This document shows positions 8,095 to 15,688 of a stretch of 38,654 nucleotides of DNA, in pieces. This stretch comes from an uncultured Clostridia bacterium. GTDB taxonomy: Bacteria > Bacillota > Clostridia > Oscillospirales > QAKW01. The DNA is taken from contig CALXGQ010000020.1 of the NCBI GenBank assembly GCA_944387895.1, forward strand, positions 1 through 38,654. The letters run 5' to 3'. A program made the position numbers and the translations under genes. Within the stretch, counting starts at the first letter, position 1; every line of letters begins with the position of its first letter. The notes beneath the pieces were generated by a model. That model saw nothing but the letters and a program-made list of their open reading frames with translations, was not told the DNA's origin and made no database searches.

Positions 8095-8244
8095 AACCCT
8101 TTCATGCCTGATGGGATGGCGGTCTTTTATGTCCGTAATGACAAAAGATGCTTCCTGGGCGCCGCGTCCCTTTGGCCGCTTTTGAAAGAAGGGCAGGCAT
8201 TTGGAGCGCAGGGAGCGGGAATGGATTTTCCCATCGCATAAAAG

Positions 8245-8279
8245 CAGGGCGAAGATACGACAATCGTATCTTCGCCCTG
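8245..8279. terminator. Bidirectional terminator between convergent operons
   Basis: A perfect 16-bp stem (8245-8260 with 8264-8279) and CAA loop. T-rich sequence follows on both strands (TTTGATTT on plus, TTTTATG on minus). It separates the sufC operon from lysA, which converge here. The remaining 150 bp between 8095 and 8244 shows nothing recognisable. Confidence 0.8.
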
Positions 8280-8309
8280 TTTGATTTATGCCGCCGGAGA
8301 GGATGGCTG

Positions 8310-9608
8310 TCAGAGATCGTTGCGCACAAGGTCTTCAAAGCTTTCCCGCCGCACAACCAGGCGGTTTTGCCCGCCCTTGAGCATGACGATGGGAAGCCGG
8401 GGGATGCGGTTATAATTGGAGGCCATGGAATAGTTATAGGCTCCGGTGGTCAGCACCGCAAGAACATCCCCCCGCCGGATCGAGGCGGGGAGCAGAACCT
8501 GCTCCTGAAGAATATCGCCGCTTTCGCAGCAGCGCCCCACCACCGAGCAGAGAAAGTTTTTTTCTTCGTTCATCTTTTCGGCCGCCAGAACCGTGTAGCT
8601 GGCGTTATAGAGCGCGAAGCGGGGGTTGTCCGTCATCCCGCCGTCGACAGAAACATAGTTCTTATAGCCGGGGATTTTTTTAATGGTGCCAACGGTGTAA
8701 AGAGTCAGCCCCGCGTCGGCGACGATGCTGCGCCCCGGTTCCAGCCGCATGGCGGGGAGGGGCAGCTTCAGCGCCGCGCATTTGGCCTTGACGGCTTTTG
8801 CGACCCCATGGATGTTGGCAGCGATATCGATGACAGGATCCTTTTCGGTATAGCGCACGCCGTAGCCGCCGCCGAGATCCAGCTCCCGGACGGTATAGCC
8901 GTATCGATCGCGGATGGCGGCGCTGAAATCCAGCATGATTTCCGCCGAGCGGAGGAAGGTATCGGAATCGAATACCTGAGAGCCGACATGGCAATGGAAT
9001 CCGGCCAGATCGATATGAGGAAGCTTCAGCGCCAGAGAGGTGATCTCCTCGGCCTGGCCGGTTTCGATGGCTGATCCGAATTTGGAATCGACCCGGCCGG
9101 TATTGATGGCTTCATAGGTGTGGGGATCGATGCCCGGCGTCAGCCGCAGGAGCACCTTTTGGGTCTTATTCTGCGCCCCGGCGATCCGGTCGATGGCGAA
9201 AAGCTCTTCTTCGTTATCGACGACAAAATAGCCGACCCCCTGCTCCAGCGCAAAGGCGATGTCCGCGTCGGTTTTGTTGTTGCTGTGGAAATAGGCTTTT
9301 TCCAGCGGAAATCCGGCCTGCGCCGCGGTGTAGATCTCGCCGGAGGAAACCACGTCCACGCCCAGCCCTTCTTCTTTGATGATGCGGTAAATCTCCAGGA
9401 AAGAAACCGCTTTGCTGGCATAGAGGGGAAGGGCGCTTTCGCCGAAGGCGTCCTTCATCGCGGCATAGTAGGTTTGGCAGTTGCGGCGGATTCGGTCCTC
9501 GTCCATCAGGTAAAGGGGAGAGCCGTATTGCCGGAGCAGGGCAGAGGCGTCCTGCCCGGCAAAGAGCAGGTGGCCGTTTTCATCGATTGAAAGATTGTCA
9601 CAAATCAT
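8310..9608 (-). CDS. lysA: Diaminopimelate decarboxylase
   Basis: This PLP-dependent alanine-racemase-fold decarboxylase converts meso-diaminopimelate to lysine. The 432 residues include the PLP lysine K66 in LYASKAV, HCHVGSQ near 206, the phosphate-binding GGGYGVRY near 250, EPGRSIVADAG and GRCCESGD with the active-site cysteine. The open frame extends 23 codons upstream into lysC, but the ATG at 9608 gives the standard N-terminus and has AGGA at the lysC stop. Only four bases separate it from lysC. It is the last gene of the lysine-riboswitch operon, and a terminator follows at 8245. Confidence 0.96.
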   Translation of the reverse strand: MICDNLSIDENGHLLFAGQDASALLRQYGSPLYLMDEDRIRRNCQTYYAAMKDAFGESALPLYASKAVSFLEIYRIIKEEGLGVDVVSSGEIYTAAQAGFPLEKAYFHSNNKTDADIAFALEQGVGYFVVDNEEELFAIDRIAGAQNKTQKVLLRLTPGIDPHTYEAINTGRVDSKFGSAIETGQAEEITSLALKLPHIDLAGFHCHVGSQVFDSDTFLRSAEIMLDFSAAIRDRYGYTVRELDLGGGYGVRYTEKDPVIDIAANIHGVAKAVKAKCAALKLPLPAMRLEPGRSIVADAGLTLYTVGTIKKIPGYKNYVSVDGGMTDNPRFALYNASYTVLAAEKMNEEKNFLCSVVGRCCESGDILQEQVLLPASIRRGDVLAVLTTGAYNYSMASNYNRIPRLPIVMLKGGQNRLVVRRESFEDLVRNDL

Positions 9609-9612
9609 GGCA

Positions 9613-10932
9613 TTATTCCTCGGGCTTGAATTCTTGATAGATGGCGTTGAGTGCGGCGGGATAATCCTCCGCGGCAACGCCGATGATGATGTTGAGCTCG
9701 CTGGAGCCCTGATCGATCATGCGGACGTTGATGCCTTTTTCCGCCAGCGCGGAGAAAACCCGCGCCGCCACGCCGGGCGTCCGGATCATGCCCCGGCCGA
9801 CCACCGCCAGCAGGGCAAGGTTATCATAGATCTGAAGGGCGTCCGGACGAACGGCACGCTTGAGATCGGCGACCACCGCGTCCATCTTTCCTTCCAGCTC
9901 CGCGCTGCTGACGACCACGGTGATGGTATCGATGCCGGAGGGAAGGTGCTCAAAGTTGATGCCCCGCCGCTCCAGCGTTTCCAGAACGCGGCGGCCGTAG
10001 CCCAGCTCGGAATTCATCATGTCCTTTTCGATATAGAGGGCGGCGAACCCGGTCTTTCCGGCGATTCCGGTAACGACCCGTTCCTGCTGCTCCGTTTCGG
10101 TATGGGGCACGATCATGGTGCCGGGATCCTCCGGCTGATTGGTATTGCGGATATTGATGGGGATCCCGCTGCGGCGCACCGGGAAAACCGCTTCCTCGTG
10201 GAGCACCGTGGCGCCCATATAGGAGAGCTCCCGCAGCTCCCGATAGGTGATCACGTCGATCGGCGCGGGATTTTCAACAATGCGGGGATCGGCCATCAGC
10301 AGGCCGGAAACGTCCGTCCAGTTTTCATAGAGATCTGCGTCCACCGCCTCCGCCACGATAGATCCGGTAATATCCGATCCGCCCCGGGAGAAGGTTTTGA
10401 TGCTGCCGTCGGGCATGGCCCCGTAAAAGCCGGGGATAACGGCCCGGGGCATCATCGCCAGCCGGTTTTCCAGAACGGTGTTGGTCCGCAGGGTGTCCGG
10501 CCTTCCGGAGGAATTGAAAAAGATACATTCCGCGGCGTCCAGAAAGGGAACCTCCAGATAGCTTGCCAGAATCAGGGCGTTGAAATATTCCCCCCGGCTG
10601 GCAACATAGTCTGCGCTGGCGCCGTTTTGCAGCGCGTTCTTTACCCGCTCCAGCTCTTCGTCCAGGGGCAGGGAGAGCTGCAGCGCGGCTGCGATGGCTT
10701 TGAACCGATCGCAGATGCGCTGAAAGGTTTCTTCAAAGGGATTGCGGTCGCAGGCAAGCTGATAGCAGCGCAGCAGAAGGTCGGTGATTTTTTCGTCCTC
10801 GTAGAACCGCTTGCCCGGCGCCGACGCCACGACATACCGCCGGTCGGGATCCGCTTTTATGATGGCGGCCGCTTTGCGGAATTGATCGGCGTCCGCAAGG
10901 GAGCTGCCGCCGAATTTTAATACTTTTAACAT
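9613..10932 (-). CDS. lysC: Aspartate kinase
   Basis: A 439-residue aspartokinase, catalysing the first committed step of the aspartate family (aspartyl phosphate). The amino-acid kinase domain starts with KFGGSSLAD (6-14) and includes SRGGSDITGS; the C-terminal third carries two ACT domains, the usual site of feedback by lysine or threonine. Length fits a monofunctional class I-like enzyme without a homoserine dehydrogenase fusion. Start ATG has AAGGAG upstream. It is the third gene of dapA-dapB-lysC-lysA, so it is expected to be repressed by the lysine riboswitch as well as by allosteric feedback. Confidence 0.96.
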   Translation of the reverse strand: MLKVLKFGGSSLADADQFRKAAAIIKADPDRRYVVASAPGKRFYEDEKITDLLLRCYQLACDRNPFEETFQRICDRFKAIAAALQLSLPLDEELERVKNALQNGASADYVASRGEYFNALILASYLEVPFLDAAECIFFNSSGRPDTLRTNTVLENRLAMMPRAVIPGFYGAMPDGSIKTFSRGGSDITGSIVAEAVDADLYENWTDVSGLLMADPRIVENPAPIDVITYRELRELSYMGATVLHEEAVFPVRRSGIPINIRNTNQPEDPGTMIVPHTETEQQERVVTGIAGKTGFAALYIEKDMMNSELGYGRRVLETLERRGINFEHLPSGIDTITVVVSSAELEGKMDAVVADLKRAVRPDALQIYDNLALLAVVGRGMIRTPGVAARVFSALAEKGINVRMIDQGSSELNIIIGVAAEDYPAALNAIYQEFKPEE

Positions 10933-10944
10933 GAAAACTCCTTG

Positions 10945-10972
10945 GCTGCGGGAACCCGCAGCGCTTTTTTTT
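10945..10972 (+). terminator. Hairpin between dapB and lysC with plus-strand T-tract
   Basis: GCTGCGG pairs with CCGCAGC (10945-10962), then GC and eight T (10965-10972) on the plus strand. This is antisense to the operon. On the sense (minus) strand the hairpin lies directly before the lysC ribosome binding site, with the A-run upstream, so it could set lysC translation or mRNA processing rather than terminate. Confidence 0.45.
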
Positions 10973-10984
10973 CGGTTAACGGGA

Positions 10985-11728
10985 TCAGAAGGAGATCATA
11001 TCCCGCATCTGGTAAAGGCCGGCCGGTTTTCCGCATAAAAAGGCGGCGGCGGCCAGCGCGCCCTCGGCAAAAAGCGCGCGGCTGTGCGCTTCGTGCTTGA
11101 GGGTGATGGTTTCGGCGTCGGTGGAAATCAATATTTCATGCGTGCCGACGATGTTTCCCATCCGGATGGCATGGATGCCGATCTCCTCTTCGGTTCTTTT
11201 TCCGTGGCCGCTGCGGCCCAGAACAAAGGAGGCGGAGCGGCGGATCTCCTTGATGGCGTTGGCAAGCAGGAGCGCGGTCCCGCTGGGGGCGTCCAGCTTG
11301 CGGTTATGGTGGATTTCCACGATCTCGATATTGGCGTCGGGATAGATGGCGGCTGCTTTTTTTGCCATCTCCGCCAGCAGCGCGACGCCGAGGGACATAT
11401 TGGCGGAAAAGAAAACCGGAATTTCCCGGGCCGCTTCCCGGATCAGCGCCAGCTCCTTTTCGGAATGGCCGGTTGTGGCCAGCACCACCGGCGTTTTGGT
11501 TTTGCAGGCATAGGCCAGCAGCGTTTTGGTGGCGGAATGGTTGGAAAAATCCACAATACAGTCCGCCCCGGGCGGAACCTGATCCAGGGACTGAAAGCAG
11601 GGAAAGCCGCTGGCGTTTCCGCCGAGATCCACGCCGGCATGGAGCTCGGCGCCGCGGAAGCCCTCTTCGGTCAGCCGCGCCACCTCGGCGCCCATTCGTC
11701 CGGCGATGCCGTGAATGATGATTTTCAT
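10985..11728 (-). CDS. dapB: 4-hydroxy-tetrahydrodipicolinate reductase
   Basis: DapB reduces the DapA product to tetrahydrodipicolinate with NAD(P)H. The 247-residue protein has the dinucleotide-binding GIAGRMG (7-13) and the active-site segment EIHHNRKLDAPSGTA with H140, H141 and K144. A normal length and complete ends are seen. Four bases separate it from dapA and AAAGG serves as ribosome binding site. Member of the riboswitch-controlled operon. Confidence 0.96.
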   Translation of the reverse strand: MKIIIHGIAGRMGAEVARLTEEGFRGAELHAGVDLGGNASGFPCFQSLDQVPPGADCIVDFSNHSATKTLLAYACKTKTPVVLATTGHSEKELALIREAAREIPVFFSANMSLGVALLAEMAKKAAAIYPDANIEIVEIHHNRKLDAPSGTALLLANAIKEIRRSASFVLGRSGHGKRTEEEIGIHAIRMGNIVGTHEILISTDAETITLKHEAHSRALFAEGALAAAAFLCGKPAGLYQMRDMISF

Positions 11729-11732
11729 GATC

Positions 11733-12620
11733 TTATACCTTTAATCCTTCCGCCCGCATCAGCTCCAGCAGCCGGGCTTCATGAGCGGGCTCCATGGGGG
11801 TGAGAGGCAGGCGCAGATAATTTTCGCCGAAGCCCATGGCAGCCAGCGCCGCCTTTACCGGGATGGGGTTCACCTCGCAGAAAAGCGCGTGGATCAGAGG
11901 CAGCAGCCGCAGCTGCAACCGGCGGCTCCCCTCAATATCGCCCCGGAAAAAGCGGGTGCAGATCTCCACCGTTTCTTTGGGGAGAACATTGGAAAGAACG
12001 GATATGACGCCAACGCCGCCCAGCGCCATGATGGGAACGATCTGATCGTCGTTTCCGGAATAAATGGCGATTTTATCGCCGACCGCCATGGCGGTTTCCG
12101 CAATTTGGGAAATATTGCCGCTGGCCGCCTTGATGCCCGCGATGTTGGGATGCTCCGCCAGCCGGGCGACTGTTTCCGGCAGGATGTTGGTTCCCGTCCG
12201 GGAGGGGACGTTATAAAGAATGATGGGTTTATCCACCGCGTCGGCAATGGCGGTGAAGGACTGATAAAGGCCGCCCTGGGTCGCTTTATTGTAGTAGGGC
12301 GTTACCACCAGAAGTCCGTCCGCCCCGGCGGAGCAGGCGAATTTGCTCAGCTCAACGGCATAGGCGGTATCGTTGGAGCCGGTGCCGGCCACGACCGGGA
12401 TGCGCCCGTCGATGATACGAACGGCAAACTCCAGCAGTTCCCGGTGCTCCCGGTCGCTCAGCGTGGCGCTTTCGCCGGTGGTTCCGGCAATGATAACGGC
12501 GTTGACGCCGCTTTCCACCTGCCAGTTGAGCAGGCGCTCAAATTGCTCGTAATCGATTCCTGCTTTGGTCATCGGCGTGGCAATGGCGGTGCCTACGCCC
12601 TTGAAGATCGGGTTCGACAT
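11733..12620 (-). CDS. dapA: 4-hydroxy-tetrahydrodipicolinate synthase
   Basis: DapA condenses pyruvate with aspartate semialdehyde through a Schiff base. The 295-residue TIM barrel has GTTGESATL (46-54), Y136 in LYNVPSRTG and the Schiff-base lysine K164 in GIKAASGN. The usual glutamate after this lysine (GIKEASG) is alanine here. An in-frame ATG 11 codons upstream exists, but AGGAGG directly before 12620 fixes this start. It is the first gene after the lysine riboswitch and its terminator, hence the prime target of lysine control. Confidence 0.96.
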   Translation of the reverse strand: MSNPIFKGVGTAIATPMTKAGIDYEQFERLLNWQVESGVNAVIIAGTTGESATLSDREHRELLEFAVRIIDGRIPVVAGTGSNDTAYAVELSKFACSAGADGLLVVTPYYNKATQGGLYQSFTAIADAVDKPIILYNVPSRTGTNILPETVARLAEHPNIAGIKAASGNISQIAETAMAVGDKIAIYSGNDDQIVPIMALGGVGVISVLSNVLPKETVEICTRFFRGDIEGSRRLQLRLLPLIHALFCEVNPIPVKAALAAMGFGENYLRLPLTPMEPAHEARLLELMRAEGLKV

Positions 12621-12649
12621 GAATCCTTCCTCCTTAAAAGATTTTTTCG

Positions 12650-12689
12650 ACAAAATAAATAAAGGATAGCTGCAATACGGCAGCTATCC
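12650..12689 (-). terminator. Expression-platform terminator of the lysine riboswitch
   Basis: A perfect 10-bp stem GGATAGCTGC/GCAGCTATCC (12680-12689 with 12664-12673) is followed on the minus strand by TTTATTTATTTT. Its 5' arm, GGATAGC, can alternatively pair with the GCTATC at the riboswitch P1 3' strand, the usual switch between antitermination and termination. Confidence 0.85.
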
Positions 12690-12735
12690 CTGATGAAGCA
12701 AAGCCTTTGGCAGGATCCCCCGCCAAACTAAGCCA

Positions 12736-12898
12736 GATAGCGCTCCGCATCGCTGCGACAGCAACAGAAATCTTATTTACTGCTGCCAGATCGGTCCTTT
12801 GCCGCGAACCGTCTTCGGCACCCATCCCTTTCTTCCGGCTGCGCCTTGGCAGAGGCGAAATAAACCGGCGTACTGATGATGCAGTGCAACCTCTATCG
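12736..12898 (-). ncRNA. Lysine riboswitch (L-box)
   Basis: Read on the minus strand, the aptamer begins GATAGAGGTTGC and ends GGAGCGCTATC, so P1 is GATAG/CTATC. Inside are the L-box landmarks: AGTA after the first arm, GAAAGGGATGGGTGCCGAAG in the middle and CTGG before the last arms. A promoter (12907-12935) lies just upstream, and a terminator and dapA lie downstream. When lysine is bound, P1 should form and the terminator should stop transcription of dapA-dapB-lysC-lysA. Confidence 0.93.
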
Positions 12899-12906
12899 TT
12901 ATCAAT

Positions 12907-12935
12907 AACATATCATAGATTCCGGGAATTGTCAA
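12907..12935 (-). promoter_or_regulatory. Sigma-A promoter of the dapA operon
   Basis: Minus strand: -35 TTGACA (12930-12935), 17-bp spacer, -10 TATGTT (12907-12912). The start point falls at the 5' edge of the lysine riboswitch. The stretch 12936-13057 behind it holds only a weak GC-rich hairpin (13012-13028) that may end dapL transcripts. Confidence 0.8.
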
Positions 12936-13057
12936 TAAGAAAAAAAGAATTCGTTTACCGTTTCCAATTATCCGGCGCCGTCGCGGCAAAAATTGGCTAA
13001 AATGCCCGAATCGGCGGGGCAGCCGCCGCGGGAATCCGCCGCGCCGAGTCGCGCCGC

Positions 13058-14242
13058 TTATTTTTTCAGAAGCCTTTTCAGCCGCGCTATGGCCTCGGCG
13101 GTGTTTTCATGGGAGGAAAAGGAGGTCAGGCGGAAATAGCCCTCTCCGTTTTTGCCGAATCCCGCGCCCGGCGTTCCGACGACATGAGCCTGCTCCAGCA
13201 GCAGGTCGAAGAACCGCCAGGAGTCCATTCCGTCCGGACATTTCAGCCAGATATAAGGCGCGTTGACGCCGCCGCAGTAGGAGAGCCCCAGCTGATCCAG
13301 GGCGTGGGTGATGACGGCGGCGTTTTGGCGGTAATAGGCGATGTTTTCATCGATCTCGCCGGTTCCAGCGGCAGAGAAAACCGCTTCCGCGCCCCGCTGC
13401 ACGATATAGCAGACCCCGTTGAATTTGGTGGTCTGCCGCCGCCGCCACATGGCGTTGAGGGAAACGGAATCCTGGGTCAGGGCGCGGGGCACAACGGTAT
13501 AGCCGCAGCGCGTTCCGGTAAAACCGGCGGTTTTGGAAAAGGAACAAAATTCAATGGCGCACTCCCGGGCGCCTTCGATTTCAAAAATGCTGCGGGGCAG
13601 CTTTGGATCGGCAATGAAGCGCTCATAGGCCGCGTCAAAAAGGATGACGGCGTGGTGCGCCTGGGCATAGCGAACCCAGCTTTCCAGCTGCGCCCGGCTG
13701 TATACCGCGCCGGTGGGATTATTGGGGGAGCAAAGATAGATCAGATCCGCCGGCTCGGAGGGGGGCATGGGCAGAAAGCGGTTGCTTTCGTTGGCGTCCA
13801 GAAAGCGGATCTTCCGCCCGTCCATGATATTGGTGTCCACATAAACCGGATAAACGGGATCGGGGATCAGCACCGTATTGCCGGGGCCGAAAAGATCCAG
13901 AATATTGCCCAGATCGCTTTTGGCGCCGTCGGAGATGAAAATCTCCGTCCGATCCAGAAGGACGCCCCGCTGCCGGTAATAGCCGGCAATTGCGTCCTGA
14001 AGAAAGGAATAGCCCTGCTCGTCGCCGTACCCGCGGAAGGTGGCGGCCTCCCCCATTTCCGCAACAGCCTTCTGCATGGCGGCAACAACCGCCGGCGCTA
14101 GCGGCCGCGTGACGTCGCCGATCCCCATGCGGATGATCGCGGCCTCCGGATGGGCGGCGGAATAAGCCTGCACCTTGCGGGCAATGTCGGCAAAGAGGTA
14201 ATTTTCCTTTAAATTTTGATAATGTTGATTGATCTGACTCAT
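13058..14242 (-). CDS. dapL: LL-diaminopimelate aminotransferase
   Basis: DapL makes LL-diaminopimelate directly from tetrahydrodipicolinate and glutamate, bypassing the succinylase or acetylase branches. The 394-residue fold type I PLP enzyme shows SDGAKSDLGN, DPVYPVYVD, SPNNPTG (172-178), DAAYERF and the PLP lysine K237 in SFSKTAGFTGTRCGY, all typical of DapL rather than general AspC. The ribosome binding site is AGGAG. It lies 25 bp after dapF, with a copy of the palindromic repeat in the junction. No dapD, dapC, dapE or patA homologue is in the window, consistent with this route. Confidence 0.95.
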   Translation of the reverse strand: MSQINQHYQNLKENYLFADIARKVQAYSAAHPEAAIIRMGIGDVTRPLAPAVVAAMQKAVAEMGEAATFRGYGDEQGYSFLQDAIAGYYRQRGVLLDRTEIFISDGAKSDLGNILDLFGPGNTVLIPDPVYPVYVDTNIMDGRKIRFLDANESNRFLPMPPSEPADLIYLCSPNNPTGAVYSRAQLESWVRYAQAHHAVILFDAAYERFIADPKLPRSIFEIEGARECAIEFCSFSKTAGFTGTRCGYTVVPRALTQDSVSLNAMWRRRQTTKFNGVCYIVQRGAEAVFSAAGTGEIDENIAYYRQNAAVITHALDQLGLSYCGGVNAPYIWLKCPDGMDSWRFFDLLLEQAHVVGTPGAGFGKNGEGYFRLTSFSSHENTAEAIARLKRLLKK

Positions 14243-14258
14243 CGTATTCTCCTGTATG

Positions 14259-14274
14259 TGTGTAATTTTACACC
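14259..14274. repeat. Dispersed palindrome, copy 2 of 3
   Basis: TGTGTAATTTTACACC; the symmetric core GTGTAATTTTACAC is 14260-14273. It covers the dapF stop codon (14268-14270, minus strand) and the dapF-dapL junction. Same core as 227-244 and 27482-27497. Confidence 0.7.
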
Positions 14275-15104
14275 GTCACGTCCCCTTCAAAGGCGAAAGC
14301 GGCGGGCCCTTCCATGAAAACAGAGCCGTCGGAGCGGCAGCAGATTTTCAGATCGCCCCCCAAAAGACGGACGGTGACGAGGACGTCCGGCTTGCAGACG
14401 CCGGTTTTCACCGCGGCCGAAACAGCCGCGCAAGCGCCGGTGCCGCAGGCCATGGTTTCACCGCTGCCCCGTTCCCAGACCCGCATTTCCAGCGTTTGGG
14501 GATCGATGATGCGGATAAATTCCGTGTTGACCCGTTCCGGGAAGAGGGGGTGGTTTTCAAACTGCGGGCCGATTTCCCCCAGCGGCAGGTCGGTGACCTC
14601 CGGGCAGAAAACAACGAAATGGGGATTTCCCATGGAAACCGCCGTTCCGCGCCATTTCCGGCCGGCGACGGTAAGGGGATAGTCGATCAGCTCCGGGCGG
14701 GAGGAGGCGACTGGGATGTGCGCGCAGGCAAAATCCGCCCGCCCCATTTCCACCTGCACGCTTTCGACGATCCCGTCCCGCACCTGCAGGCGCAGAGATT
14801 TGATCCCGCTCAGGGTTTCCAGCGTCAGCTCCGTTTTGTCGGTCAGGCCCTTTTCATAGACGTATTTTCCGATGCAGCGGGTCGCATTGCCGCACATTTT
14901 TCCTTCGCTGCCGTCGGCATTGAACATCCGCATCCGGAAGTCGGCCGACGCCGAGGGCATGATCAGAACGATTCCGTCGCCCCCTACGCTGAAATGACGG
15001 TCGGAGAGCCGGACGGCAAGGTTCTCCGGATCCCGGACAGAGCCGTCCATGTTGTTGAAATAGATGTAGTCGTTTCCGATGCCGTGCATCTTGGTGAAGT
15101 GCAT
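14268..15104 (-). CDS. dapF: Diaminopimelate epimerase
   Basis: DapF converts LL- to meso-diaminopimelate, the form used for lysine and for peptidoglycan cross-links. It is a cofactor-free two-cysteine epimerase, and both cysteines are present: C71 in MCGNATRC and C220 in ACGTGAC. The 278-residue length and N-terminus (FTKMHGIGNDY) are canonical. GGAGGTGG precedes the start. The gene has its own promoter (15180-15208) and a possible leader attenuator, and is followed by dapL, so this pair is regulated apart from the lysine riboswitch unit. Confidence 0.96.
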   Translation of the reverse strand: MHFTKMHGIGNDYIYFNNMDGSVRDPENLAVRLSDRHFSVGGDGIVLIMPSASADFRMRMFNADGSEGKMCGNATRCIGKYVYEKGLTDKTELTLETLSGIKSLRLQVRDGIVESVQVEMGRADFACAHIPVASSRPELIDYPLTVAGRKWRGTAVSMGNPHFVVFCPEVTDLPLGEIGPQFENHPLFPERVNTEFIRIIDPQTLEMRVWERGSGETMACGTGACAAVSAAVKTGVCKPDVLVTVRLLGGDLKICCRSDGSVFMEGPAAFAFEGDVTV

Positions 15105-15118
15105 CCTGGTTCCACCTC

Positions 15119-15163
15119 CAAAAATAAAATAGCGTCCACGAGTCGGTCAAAACCCGTGAACGC
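15119..15163 (-). promoter_or_regulatory. Candidate transcription attenuator in the dapF leader
   Basis: On the minus strand a 9-bp stem GCGTTCACG/CGTGGACGC (15155-15163 with 15132-15140, one G-U pair) is followed by TATTTTATTTTT. It lies between the promoter and the dapF ribosome binding site, so it could terminate transcription early. Its 5' arm can also pair with CGTGAG at the extreme 5' end of the transcript (15169-15174), a possible antiterminator. Confidence 0.5.
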
Positions 15164-15179
15164 CATTGCTCACGTCTAT

Positions 15180-15208
15180 ATATTAGCGGATGAAAAGAGA
15201 TTTGTCAA
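15180..15208 (-). promoter_or_regulatory. Sigma-A promoter of dapF-dapL
   Basis: Minus strand: -35 TTGACA (15203-15208), 17-bp spacer, -10 TAATAT (15180-15185). The predicted start is near 15173, giving a leader of about 70 nt. Confidence 0.8.
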
Positions 15209-15217
15209 TCTTTTTTT

Positions 15218-15688
15218 TCATACCTTGAGGGCGATGGAATTATGGATATGGCAGACGCCGAAAAGCAGCAGCAGGATCAGGGAGGGCAGGTTGTGCAGCC
15301 AGAGGGCCATCAGCAGGAAATACAGAACCGGCAAAACCGCCATGGGGGCGGGGAGCCCCAGCATGGGCTTACGCAGCACTTCCGGATCGCATCGGCGGAT
15401 GAAGTAGCGCAGCCAGCGCAGATAATAGAGCAGCAGGAAAAACCCGGCGATAACCGGCAGCAGATAGCTTTTGAAATGCGGGCCGGAGAATAGAAGGAAC
15501 CCGACCACAACGAGAATCCGCGCCGCAGACTCCAGATTCTCCCAGATTTTTCCGCAATGGAGCTTGGCTTCCCTGCGGTAGTGGGAGGGGATCACCGCCC
15601 AGAAAAGATTGGGGATCAGCGGCAGCAAAACCGTCCAGAACCCCGGCCAGGTGAAAGAAAATTGGATGTTCAGTAATTCTGCCATCAT
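15218..15688 (-). CDS. Small integral membrane protein, unknown function
   Basis: A 156-residue protein with about five hydrophobic segments (roughly residues 12-33, 57-68, 72-90, 113-128 and 133-150) and short charged loops, including a basic loop with IRRCDPEVLRKP. I do not recognise a family. Two consecutive ATG codons start it; AGGAG sits in the end of trmO, whose stop directly abuts. It is the last gene of azlC-azlD-trmO, and the dapF promoter follows. Membrane location is the only firm inference. Confidence 0.75.
   Translation of the reverse strand: MMAELLNIQFSFTWPGFWTVLLPLIPNLFWAVIPSHYRREAKLHCGKIWENLESAARILVVVGFLLFSGPHFKSYLLPVIAGFFLLLYYLRWLRYFIRRCDPEVLRKPMLGLPAPMAVLPVLYFLLMALWLHNLPSLILLLLFGVCHIHNSIALKV

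Noticed and set aside
12964..12996. CCAATT and AATTGG flanking a 21-bp segment near dapL
   Set aside because: Short arms with a long spacer and no neighbouring promoter; likely chance.
15105..15120. TGGAACC near the dapF start as a T-box element
   Set aside because: The specifier stem and the longer conserved T-box sequence are absent, and the leader is too short. metG, thrS, gltX and trpS leaders also lack T-boxes.
15105..15166. Reading frame starting MAFTGFDRL in the dapF leader as a leader peptide
   Set aside because: It has no stop before dapF, no ribosome binding site and no run of regulatory codons.
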